In this document: piece by piece, positions 6,810 to 14,614 of the stretch
Layout of the letters: each line of letters starts with the position of its first letter
Position numbering within the stretch: the first letter of the stretch is position 1
Source: Pseudomonadota bacterium
GTDB taxonomy: Bacteria; Desulfobacterota; Desulfobacteria; Desulfobacterales; Desulfobacteraceae
Direction: 5' to 3'
Assembly: GCA_018821535.1 (NCBI GenBank)
Contig: JAHJLV010000042.1
Coordinates: 1 to 37,771, forward strand
DNA length: 37,771 bases
The notes under the pieces: model-generated
The model's database searches: none
The model's input: only the letters and a program-made list of their open reading frames with translations
Told to the model about the DNA's origin: nothing
Made by a program: the position numbers and the translations under genes

Positions 6810-8537
6810 TTAGAAACTCAGAGTCCTTGCCAGTTCATCGGTTGTAAAATCCCAGGTGGTATTGTGCGGCGGAAAAGATTCCAGAAACATTTCCGGCAGC
6901 TGATCATCCACTTTGGTGAACCCTGCCCTGCGGTTAAATTCCAGTTCATTGTTCAGGATGGATTTTCCCAGCGCAATGACATCATCCGGGGTAAGGGACA
7001 GCCCGTGCTGGGCATTGATCATCTGAACAATGGTGGGCAGGCCGTCTTCATTGTCCAGAACAGCAAAGGCGACAAAAAGACACAGACCTGCCGCATCAAT
7101 TGCTGCTGTAGCAATCTGAAGCCCCTGGGACAACTCAATATTGCCTTCTTTTCCAAGGGGATCAACCGTACCGCCGACACTGAGGATATTGGCAGTGACA
7201 CCGTATCCTGCTGTATGGTCCGCGCCCATGGGTGTGGTGGCAAAAGTCACGCCAACGCCTTTACAGGATCTGGGATCATAGGCCGGAAGGGCCTGCCGCT
7301 TGACCACCGGCACCCGGTCAACCCCCAGGGCTTCTCCGGTAAACGCGGCACCATTGCCGATGATTTTTCCTTCAGGCGCATAGGCCCCGACTTTGGACAA
7401 AAGGTCAATGGCTGCTTTGGCATCGCCCCAGGGAATCATGCCGCCTTCCATGGCCACGCCTATGGTGGCGCCCATTTCAATGGTATCCAGACCAAAATCA
7501 TCACACAGGCGATCCATCATGGCAATGTCATCCAGTGTTTTAATCATTGTATTGGCACCAAATGCCCAGATGGTCTCATATTCAAAGCCTGCGGTCAGAT
7601 ATTTGCCAGCCTTGTCATGATAGACATTGGAACATTTGATCACGCAACCGGGATGACAGGCTTCAGTGGTTATGCCACCGCGCTTTTCAATGAGATCTGC
7701 CATGGTTTCACCGCTGATATCCTGGGCATGATCAAACCTGCCGGTTCTAAAATTTTTGGTGGGAAGAGCTCCGGCCTCGTTGATCAGATTCACCAAAACC
7801 GCCGTTCCAAATGCGGGCAGTCCTGCTCCGGTAACGGCATGGGCCTTGAGCATTTCCACCCATCGTTTGTTTGCAGTTTTAAAGGCTTCCGGGTCTTGGA
7901 TGTGTACCCGCTGTGCCCCGTTGTCGTCCACAACAATGGCCTTGATTTTCTTTGACCCCATGACCGCACCCAGACCGCCTCTGCCGTGGGCCCGACCCGG
8001 TTTTCCATTCATGTCTGCCTGGTTGATGCTGGCACCTTTCAGGCATTGTTCTCCGGCCTGGCCAATACTCAATACCCCGACATTCCTGCCATAGGTTTTC
8101 CACAACTGCTCCATGACCGCATAATTGCCTTTTCCCACAAGATCGTCTGCAGGAAGAATTTTAATGCCATCCGTGTTGATCACAATCAGGCTGTACCCGT
8201 CTGATGCAGGCTTGTCTTCAAGAACCAGGGCACTGATGCCCAGGCGGGCCAGTTTCTGGGAAACAAGACCTCCGGCATTGCTTTCCTTGATCCCGCCGGT
8301 CAGCGGTGATTTTGAACCAGCTGACAGGCGACCGGAATCTGCAGCAGGAGATCCGGACAAAATACCCGGAGCAAAAACAAGCTTATTGAATTTTCCCAAA
8401 GGGTGGCAGGTGGCTGGAACCTCATCCAGAATCATTTTGGAAGTCAGCGCCCGTCCGCCCAGACCCGCATAGGTGTCCGGAACATCGTTAAAACCAAAGG
8501 TTTTCTCTTTTGTGTTGATCCGTAATAATTTTCCCAT
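6810..8537 (-). CDS. aor: Tungsten-type aldehyde:ferredoxin oxidoreductase
   Basis: A 575-residue AOR-family enzyme, expected to oxidise aldehydes to carboxylates (or reduce acids) with ferredoxin, using a bis-pterin tungsten cofactor and one [4Fe-4S] cluster in the cytoplasm. The N-terminal domain shows GGRALTSK, PGILSGSPAADSGR, SPLTGG and the GRAHGRGGLGAVMGSK pterin-binding stretch (residues 181-197). Cluster cysteines appear as Cys294, Cys298, Cys302 and Cys486 (in DAAGLC). The first three are spaced CX3CX3C rather than the CX2CX3C reported for the Pyrococcus enzyme. The start at 8537 is chosen because AGGGAG sits just upstream and MGKLLRINT is the usual family beginning; an upstream in-frame start would add 27 unlikely residues. 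The beta-grasp gene follows at a short distance, which fits an aor operon. Confidence 0.93.
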   Translation of the reverse strand: MGKLLRINTKEKTFGFNDVPDTYAGLGGRALTSKMILDEVPATCHPLGKFNKLVFAPGILSGSPAADSGRLSAGSKSPLTGGIKESNAGGLVSQKLARLGISALVLEDKPASDGYSLIVINTDGIKILPADDLVGKGNYAVMEQLWKTYGRNVGVLSIGQAGEQCLKGASINQADMNGKPGRAHGRGGLGAVMGSKKIKAIVVDDNGAQRVHIQDPEAFKTANKRWVEMLKAHAVTGAGLPAFGTAVLVNLINEAGALPTKNFRTGRFDHAQDISGETMADLIEKRGGITTEACHPGCVIKCSNVYHDKAGKYLTAGFEYETIWAFGANTMIKTLDDIAMMDRLCDDFGLDTIEMGATIGVAMEGGMIPWGDAKAAIDLLSKVGAYAPEGKIIGNGAAFTGEALGVDRVPVVKRQALPAYDPRSCKGVGVTFATTPMGADHTAGYGVTANILSVGGTVDPLGKEGNIELSQGLQIATAAIDAAGLCLFVAFAVLDNEDGLPTIVQMINAQHGLSLTPDDVIALGKSILNNELEFNRRAGFTKVDDQLPEMFLESFPPHNTTWDFTTDELARTLSF

Positions 8538-8589
8538 ATTTTTCTCCCTGGCTGAATTGTTTATGCGATGAAGCTGTAAGAAAAAATAA

Positions 8590-8618
8590 ATCGTATTCAT
8601 TTTTATCACACGATTCAA
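8590..8618 (-). promoter_or_regulatory. Candidate sigma70-type promoter for aor
   Basis: On the minus strand TTGAAT (8618-8613), a 17-base spacer and TACGAT (8595-8590) lie about 55 bases before the chosen aor start. The spacing is ideal and the match to consensus is moderate. Confidence 0.33.
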
Positions 8619-8648
8619 AACCCAAGTCCAGAAGAAAATTCGGGTAGA

Positions 8649-9374
8649 TTAAAGCATATACTGATTCAATTGTTTTTTATATTCAGGCCATTGGGGAATA
8701 AATTGCGTCATCAGATTTTTGAACCGGGCATTGTGACCTTTTTCCAGCAGATGCGCCATTTCGTGAACCACCACATATTCTAAAAGTCTGTGATCCAGTT
8801 TTATCAAATAAAAATTAAGCCAGATTCTGCACGCCTTGATGTTACAGCTGCCCCATCGGGTTTTCATTTTTTTTACGTTAAACTCTTTGATCTGCACATT
8901 CAAAACAGGCTGCCATTTTTCAATGATGGGCACAATTAATCTTTTAAGTTCTTTTCTATACCAGGTATCGAGCAGATCCTGGATATCGGAGATCCTTGCA
9001 TCCGGGTGAATGTAAACCGCAAGATACTGTTCGGTTTTTTCAATAAAAGGATGACCGGTTTGATAAAATATTCTGACAGGATATTTTCTACCCAGAAACA
9101 GAACCGGTTTGTCAAAAGACACATCCTCCTTTATGTTGATTTTGGATTCAGATGGTTTTGAAACCTGTTTTAACACCCATTGCGTTTTGGATAAAATCAC
9201 CTGATTGAGCTGATCCGTCCCGATCTGCTTCGGAGCGGAAACAATCATGGTTTTTGTCCGGGGATCCAGCTTAAAATAGATGTGCCGGATGTTTTTTCTG
9301 ATAATTTTAATGCCATACCCCTCTATTTCAATCAGAGGGGTATGGCATTGTTTTTTCTGTGTGAACCCAAACAC
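8649..9374 (-). CDS. YgjP/DUF45-family M48-like metallopeptidase
   Basis: A 241-residue cytosolic protein of the YgjP-like (DUF45) family. The zinc site HEMAH is at residues 204-208, with a third ligand at His214 in KGHNARF, and the preceding KMKTRWGSCN motif (169-178) is the family's other hallmark. The N-terminal part (IEIEGYGIKIIRK) also matches the family, so the frame is real from about residue 14. The start is a GTG directly after the TAA of the TPR gene, with only an A-rich ribosome-binding region, so translational coupling is likely. A perfect 16-bp inverted repeat lies inside the first 25 codons. Substrates of this family are not settled; a proteolytic role is inferred from the motif. 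Confidence 0.85.
   Translation of the reverse strand: MFGFTQKKQCHTPLIEIEGYGIKIIRKNIRHIYFKLDPRTKTMIVSAPKQIGTDQLNQVILSKTQWVLKQVSKPSESKINIKEDVSFDKPVLFLGRKYPVRIFYQTGHPFIEKTEQYLAVYIHPDARISDIQDLLDTWYRKELKRLIVPIIEKWQPVLNVQIKEFNVKKMKTRWGSCNIKACRIWLNFYLIKLDHRLLEYVVVHEMAHLLEKGHNARFKNLMTQFIPQWPEYKKQLNQYML
9309..9349. repeat. Perfect 16-bp hairpin inside the YgjP-like coding region; terminator-like on plus strand
   Basis: Arms 9309-9324 (AATGCCATACCCCTCT) and 9334-9349 are exact reverse complements around a 9-base loop. On the plus strand the stem is followed by TTGTTTTTTC, which is the layout of an intrinsic terminator, yet no plus-strand gene ends here. On the minus strand it lies about 25-65 bases into the coding sequence. 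Confidence 0.7.
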
Positions 9375-9992
9375 TTATTTTTTATTTTTCATGCGCTGAA
9401 CAATCGCATCCAGGGATTCCCCGTTGGGTGCCATGGCCAATGGATTCAGAACCAGCAATTCTTCCCAGGCTTTTATGCCTGCTTCAACATTTTCAAGATC
9501 GTGAAGCAGGACAACGCCTTTATTGAATCTTGCATTTTCAAACTTAGGATCAATTGCGATTGCTCTGTCATAGGCTTCGACCGCTTTTTCAGGCTGTTTG
9601 TTTCTTCGGTACATGGTTCCAAGATCTGTAATCACCCCGACATTGTCCGGATCAAAACTTAAATATTTAGTATAGGCCTGTATCGCATTTTCAGGTTGAT
9701 CCGAATCAAAAAACAGATGTCCCAGGGCTTTCCAGGAATTTGCATCATCCGGGTTTTCCTTAAGCAATTGTTCCAGCTTAAACACCTGGGAAGCAATACG
9801 GGCGGCTTCTTCGTTTTGTGCCGGAGACTTGGAATCCATTGACGGGGTATTGTTTTTTGACACGGCGTTCTGGGAGGTCAGTCTGAATGAAGTAAAAACA
9901 GCTCCTCCGATAAATCCAATGGTTAACGACATCACAACAGCCCAGATCAGGGTCTGTGCTGTCACATGATTTGTATTTGCTTGATTGCTCAC
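9375..9992 (-). CDS. Membrane-anchored TPR protein
   Basis: A 205-residue protein with one N-terminal membrane segment (about residues 13-35) and a soluble part with roughly three TPR units (SWKALGHLFF, GVITDLGTMYRRN, ENARFNKGVVLL). The layout resembles the TPR half of CcmH/CycH/NrfG proteins, which assist cytochrome c maturation, but no ccm genes are nearby, so a general scaffold role outside the membrane is all that can be said. The start is GTG, supported by AAGGAATC upstream. That GTG overlaps an ATG that is followed at once by a stop. The downstream metallopeptidase starts one base after its stop. Confidence 0.8.
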   Translation of the reverse strand: MSNQANTNHVTAQTLIWAVVMSLTIGFIGGAVFTSFRLTSQNAVSKNNTPSMDSKSPAQNEEAARIASQVFKLEQLLKENPDDANSWKALGHLFFDSDQPENAIQAYTKYLSFDPDNVGVITDLGTMYRRNKQPEKAVEAYDRAIAIDPKFENARFNKGVVLLHDLENVEAGIKAWEELLVLNPLAMAPNGESLDAIVQRMKNKK

Positions 9993-10012
9993 ATGATTCC
10001 TTTTTAAAAAGA

Positions 10013-10471
10013 TTACCAGACCTCAGGATAGGCCACATCCACGAAATTTTGTTCCATCTTGAATTTATGATCCCGTTCCATGGAGGCAAGATCTGAAAAA
10101 ACAGCTTTTAATTCCGGGTCTTCACAATTTTGTGCAAGCGCTGTATATTTTTTCATGGCCAGCTCTTCATTTTTCATGGCAATGCCAATGGCGGATTTTA
10201 AATCCATATCCGGTGAGACTTGCGGCATTTCAATGGTTTCTGAAACCTTAAAATCCTTGTCAAAATTAAAAACACCGGTTTGAATTTTTTCTTTGTTTAA
10301 AACAGCTGTTAAAATTTTCTCATGCTTTTCCTCTTCTTTGGCAAATTTTTCGAACAATTCCTGAAGAAGCGGTTTTTTGATACCTTTTGCCACATCCTGA
10401 TAAAAAATTTTGGCTTCAATTTCAGCCTTGATCGCATCTGATATGACGTGTTTGTATTTTTCCAGATCCAT
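10013..10471 (-). CDS. Ferritin-like diiron protein (rubrerythrin-type, no rubredoxin domain)
   Basis: A 152-residue four-helix protein with two ExxH-type iron motifs: E47-x-x-H50 in EEEKH and E132-x-x-H135 in ERDH, plus glutamates near 17-19 and 102-103 that would complete a diiron site. The C-terminal rubredoxin domain of full rubrerythrins is absent. Such proteins act in the cytoplasm in peroxide removal or iron handling in anaerobes. The start at 10471 is chosen for GGTGGAG just upstream; an in-frame upstream start would add 21 residues not typical of the fold. A hemerythrin gene lies directly upstream on the same strand, which supports an oxygen or peroxide defence pair. Confidence 0.86.
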   Translation of the reverse strand: MDLEKYKHVISDAIKAEIEAKIFYQDVAKGIKKPLLQELFEKFAKEEEKHEKILTAVLNKEKIQTGVFNFDKDFKVSETIEMPQVSPDMDLKSAIGIAMKNEELAMKKYTALAQNCEDPELKAVFSDLASMERDHKFKMEQNFVDVAYPEVW

Positions 10472-10550
10472 TTTTTTCTCCACCTGTATTATTAATGAAT
10501 TTATGTTTTGATATTTTTTATTTTCCTGTGGCAAATTCTGTTTGGGCTGA

Positions 10551-10961
10551 TCAGGATTTGCCAGAAGTTTTTTCCCAGTTTAAAATATGTTTGCCAAGTT
10601 TTTGATCATCCTCCAGGATATGGCTTAATATCCATTCTCCCATTCGCATCAAAAGATCATCTCCTGCCTGGGGGCTGTAATCCTTGTTATCCATTCTGAA
10701 TTCTTTAAGCTCATGAACAAAATCCTGGTGTTCCTTTGTATGCAGCTTTCGACCGGGGTATTTGTATTGTTCCATGTATTTTTCTTCAAGCTTAAAATGA
10801 TGATTCACATACATGGCAAGAAATGCCACTGTATACCGGTATAAATTCTGATCTTTGTTGCTGGCTCTGGCTTCTTTGACCTGCGTAAACAGGTCTATGA
10901 GCTGTTTATGCTGAAAATCCTGCCAGAGTACACCGGTTTCATATTTAGCGTCAAAGTCCAT
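10551..10961 (-). CDS. Bacteriohemerythrin
   Basis: A 136-residue single-domain hemerythrin with a complete diiron ligand set: His18, His55 with Glu59 (HxxxE), His74 with His78 (HxxxH), and His114 with Asp119 (HxxxxD). These proteins bind O2 reversibly and in anaerobes are thought to deliver or scavenge oxygen, or sense it. No signalling domain is attached. The start at 10961 has AAAGGAAC upstream; 13 additional in-frame codons further up are unlikely to be used. A promoter candidate lies about 65 bases upstream, so the gene can be transcribed apart from recB. Confidence 0.92.
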   Translation of the reverse strand: MDFDAKYETGVLWQDFQHKQLIDLFTQVKEARASNKDQNLYRYTVAFLAMYVNHHFKLEEKYMEQYKYPGRKLHTKEHQDFVHELKEFRMDNKDYSPQAGDDLLMRMGEWILSHILEDDQKLGKHILNWEKTSGKS

Positions 10962-11024
10962 ATCTGTTCCTTTTATAAAAAGATAAGTCAGTGCGGACAA
11001 AAGCAGCCTGCATTTTTTCAGCGC

Positions 11025-11053
11025 AGTTTATCAAATCCGGCGTTCAAGTTCAA
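11025..11053 (-). promoter_or_regulatory. Candidate sigma70-type promoter for the hemerythrin gene
   Basis: On the minus strand TTGAAC (11053-11048), a 17-base spacer and TAAACT (11030-11025) lie between the recB stop and the hemerythrin start. This gives a leader of about 57 bases. Confidence 0.42.
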
Positions 11054-11071
11054 TCGTTAGGACAAATTATG

Positions 11072-14000
11072 TCAAAACAAATTATCAGACCAGATCTGTA
11101 TGGCCTTTTGCGGGGGCCGATCAAAAAACACCCCGTATTTTGAAGCATACTCAGGATGCATCCCTCTGATAAACAAATAAAAAATCCCGCCGAAATGAGT
11201 GTCATAGTCATAATTTTTCAAGCGCAGTTTAAGATACTGGTCCAGGGCTGCAAGATAGATATGATACTGTAAAATATAATGATGCTCACCCATGGCTTCA
11301 AAAAGACGGTCTTTGGCATACATATCATAGGTATTCCCCAGATAATTGGACTTATAATCCAGAATATACCATTTGCCGTTATGACAGATGACAAGATCAA
11401 TAAAGCCTTTTAAAAATCCGGTGAAATCAGACAGGTTCAGCTGGGAAAGCGCATCAGTATACCCAGGTTCCCCCCATTCCGGATGCGATAATTCCAGTGC
11501 TGTTTTAATCCATGAGATGTTAAATGATCTGACGTTGAAAACAAATTCCATTTCAGTGAGCCGTTCATGGATTTGAATCTGATTTAAACAAAAACTGGTT
11601 TCATTTGAAACCAGTTGTGTCTCCAACACCTGATTGATGGCTGCCACACCGGTTTGCAGCAGGTGGGGGTCAGTGTATCCAAAGGTGTCAAACACAGCCT
11701 GTATGTCGGCTTGATTCTTATCTGCAGGCTTTGTAAAATCCATGGTTTCAAATATTGCATGAAACAAGTCCCCTGCCCTCGGGCCTTTGGGAAAATCTGC
11801 AAGGGTAATTTTCAAGCCAGCGTCTGATTGGGTATTTTCGGAAAGGGAAATCCCTATCTCTGGATGTGAAGATTTTGTCAGCCCGGAAAAACTGGAAATC
11901 CTCCATTGGGCATTCATATTGCGGATAACCGGCTCAGGTTCTGTCAAAGCCGGTAAAAGCTGATCCTGTATGCCGATTTTGGGCTCAAAAACCGCATCTT
12001 CAGAAAAATGACAGGATATGCTTTCAGGGCACCGTGATTTTAAATCCTCAATGTCGCAAATCATTGATTCATCTTCGCTGCAGCCATCGGGATGCAGCAT
12101 CCGGGCAAGGGCAGACATCTGAATATTTTTTACCGGACACCAGATAATGCTGCACATTGCAGATGCCCGGGTCAGGGCCACATACAGCAGTCTTCTGTTT
12201 TCCGCCTGTGTTTCTGTCTCAAAATAACGGATGGCGCTTTCACTGTCTGTTGACCCCAGATCAAGGGTCAGACCATAGTGGTTTTCAGGATCATGGAAAA
12301 TAATATTGTCCTGGGTTTTTGATTTTTGTCCTTCCCACATATAGGGCAGATAAACAATCGGAAATTCCAGCCCCTTGCTTTTGTGAACCGTTATTATACC
12401 CACAGCTTTTTTATCTGTTTCCAGCCGCAGCTCGTCCGCAGATTCGTGGTCATCCCTGAACTGTGCGTTCAACTGCCGGACATACCATTTCATCAGATAA
12501 AAGGGAGACAGTTCCTGTTTGATGCAGACATTGGAAATCAGTTCAACAAGATGATAAAAATTGGTCAATTTACGCTCATGGATTGCGGTGCCGGATATTA
12601 AAAAAGAGCGGTCTGAATGCAATACTTCCATGATCATTCTGACAAATCCCTTTTCTTCCCAGAGGGTATGATAACAGGCAAACCGTTCCTGCCATGCATA
12701 AAACATGGATTCATTTAAATCCAGCTCACTCAATTGTCCTGCGGTAAAATTATAAACACCTGAACACAGGGCAGCTTTTAAATAGCCTTTATCTTCCGGG
12801 TGATACACTGCGGTCAGTATATCCAGCAAATCCATAGCCTGTGGGGATTCGTACACAGACCCGGATTTGGATATATATGCAGGAATTTCATATTTTAAAA
12901 GTGCTTCATATATCTGCTGGGCCTGCTTGTTTGTACGTACAAGCACAGCAATGTCTTCGGGTGTGATTTTCCAGCCACAAGGGTTATCCGCCTGCACCAG
13001 GCGCTGGTCTGAACCCAAAAGAGCGGCAATCTTTCTTGCTGTGATGTCAGGAATAAGACCCTGTGCGGTTTGCAAAGGAATATACCCGTCTGTTCCAGTA
13101 TTTTCATGATCCCGTCTGACAAATTCAAACTGCAGCGGCGCAATTGCCTGGCCGTTTGAAACCAGGCGGTTGACAGCAGATTGGGGAGTGGACACCGGTG
13201 AAAAAACAATGGGATCAAACAGGAATGGATTGTCAGACAAAGAAAAAATCTGATTGATGCCCTGGATCAGAAGCGGCGCAGACCGGTAGTTTTTTAGGAG
13301 TGTAAACTGCTGGGCACTGTCCTTTGAAGCGGCAAGATAGGCAAAAATATCTCCCCCGCGAAATGCATAGATCGCCTGTTTGGGATCTCCGATCATAAAA
13401 AAGGGGGTTTTTTCAGACGCAAACAGCCGTGAAAAAATATCATACTGGGTTGTGTCCGTATCCTGGAATTCATCAATGAGACAGGCTTTATAAACGCTTC
13501 TGACGGCCGTATAAAGCGGGTGCTGGGTGTCATTTTTCAATGCCTCAAACAGATCATTCACCAGATCATCAAAAAAACAGATGCCCTGCTCAATTTTTAT
13601 TTTTTCCAGGGATGCATTGAAAAAAGTCAAAAATTCCTGTTTCAACGCAATCAGATTATCTTCAAAATTTCTACTGAGATATAAAAGCCTTTCACATAAT
13701 TCAAACATGGTATGGGGCGGGACAATGCTTTGTGCCGACTCTATTCGGGTAACTGTAAATTTGTAAAGCGAATCCCCTTTTTCATTCATATCAAAAAACG
13801 CATCAGTTTCCTGGGCCTCAAATTTTATGCGGGCCGCTTCAAGCCAGTTGGGTACATTTTTTTTTGAATAGGTTCTTTTGTTTATGCCCTCGCAGGTTGC
13901 AAACAGATCACAAATTTCAGTGCTCTGGGTGTCTATGAGGGTTTTAATCTGAGCCACAACCTGTCGGTATTCATCAAAAAAATGATTAAAGGGTATGGCT

Positions 14001-14614
14001 TCGGGTTTGATTATTATTTTTTTTCTTGAAACCACCGGGGAAAAGGATGTGATAAAACTGTCCGGTGTGATGTTTCGTCTGTCAAAAAATTTCAGCATCA
14101 ACGGATCAAGATGATTCATGCGGGACATAAAAAAATCATAACTTACCTGATTAAAAAAGACAGACCGGTCCGGCATCAATTTCATGTCAAACAGATACCG
14201 GCTTTCAAATGCATTTTCTTTTAAAATTTTCAGACAGAACGAATGAATGGTTAAAATGGAAGCCTGATCAAAACTGGAAATGGCAAGCGCAAACCGCTTT
14301 GAAATTATTTTGATATCCTTATCCTGACATAAGAATAAAACAAGCTCATCATCTGGTGGGTGATTGGTATCAGGGCACAGGACATATTCTTCAATGCGTT
14401 TCAGGGCAGAGGATAAGCGTTTTCGGATTCGAAGCTTTAATTCTGCCGCAGCAGCTTCGGTAAAGGTCACCACCAGAATGGACTCCACAGAAAACCCCTT
14501 TGCCACCAACCGGCAGTATAAGGTGGTAATGGTATAAGTCTTGCCGGTTCCGGCACTGGCCTCAATCAAGGTTGTCTTTTCAAGATCAATGGCATATGGA
14601 TCAAGGGCTTTCAT
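11072..14614 (-). CDS. recB: RecBCD enzyme subunit RecB (helicase-nuclease)
   Basis: A 1180-residue protein with a UvrD-type superfamily 1 helicase and a C-terminal RecB nuclease domain. Walker A is ASAGTGKT (19-26). Other motifs are DEFQDT (motif II), GDPKQAIYAFRGGD (III), TVHKSKGLEFP (V) and LLYVALTRA (VI). The nuclease site shows Asp1073 (GFIDLV), then Asp1086 and Lys1088 (LDYKS), plus an upstream RAGDLFH histidine, so both activities should be intact. RecB is the 3'-5' motor and nuclease of the double-strand break repair complex. The ATG overlaps the recC stop by 4 bases (ATGA), so the two are coupled. No recD is present on either side. Confidence 0.96.
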   Translation of the reverse strand: MKALDPYAIDLEKTTLIEASAGTGKTYTITTLYCRLVAKGFSVESILVVTFTEAAAAELKLRIRKRLSSALKRIEEYVLCPDTNHPPDDELVLFLCQDKDIKIISKRFALAISSFDQASILTIHSFCLKILKENAFESRYLFDMKLMPDRSVFFNQVSYDFFMSRMNHLDPLMLKFFDRRNITPDSFITSFSPVVSRKKIIIKPEAIPFNHFFDEYRQVVAQIKTLIDTQSTEICDLFATCEGINKRTYSKKNVPNWLEAARIKFEAQETDAFFDMNEKGDSLYKFTVTRIESAQSIVPPHTMFELCERLLYLSRNFEDNLIALKQEFLTFFNASLEKIKIEQGICFFDDLVNDLFEALKNDTQHPLYTAVRSVYKACLIDEFQDTDTTQYDIFSRLFASEKTPFFMIGDPKQAIYAFRGGDIFAYLAASKDSAQQFTLLKNYRSAPLLIQGINQIFSLSDNPFLFDPIVFSPVSTPQSAVNRLVSNGQAIAPLQFEFVRRDHENTGTDGYIPLQTAQGLIPDITARKIAALLGSDQRLVQADNPCGWKITPEDIAVLVRTNKQAQQIYEALLKYEIPAYISKSGSVYESPQAMDLLDILTAVYHPEDKGYLKAALCSGVYNFTAGQLSELDLNESMFYAWQERFACYHTLWEEKGFVRMIMEVLHSDRSFLISGTAIHERKLTNFYHLVELISNVCIKQELSPFYLMKWYVRQLNAQFRDDHESADELRLETDKKAVGIITVHKSKGLEFPIVYLPYMWEGQKSKTQDNIIFHDPENHYGLTLDLGSTDSESAIRYFETETQAENRRLLYVALTRASAMCSIIWCPVKNIQMSALARMLHPDGCSEDESMICDIEDLKSRCPESISCHFSEDAVFEPKIGIQDQLLPALTEPEPVIRNMNAQWRISSFSGLTKSSHPEIGISLSENTQSDAGLKITLADFPKGPRAGDLFHAIFETMDFTKPADKNQADIQAVFDTFGYTDPHLLQTGVAAINQVLETQLVSNETSFCLNQIQIHERLTEMEFVFNVRSFNISWIKTALELSHPEWGEPGYTDALSQLNLSDFTGFLKGFIDLVICHNGKWYILDYKSNYLGNTYDMYAKDRLFEAMGEHHYILQYHIYLAALDQYLKLRLKNYDYDTHFGGIFYLFIRGMHPEYASKYGVFFDRPPQKAIQIWSDNLF

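Noticed and set aside
6738..7955. A 405-codon open frame on the plus strand
   Set aside because: It lies entirely antisense to the AOR gene and its translation has no recognisable motif; the AOR frame explains the sequence.
9282..9662. A plus-strand open frame that starts just upstream of the 9309-9349 hairpin
   Set aside because: It is antisense to both the YgjP-like and TPR genes; the hairpin lies at its beginning, not its end, so it does not explain the terminator-like structure.
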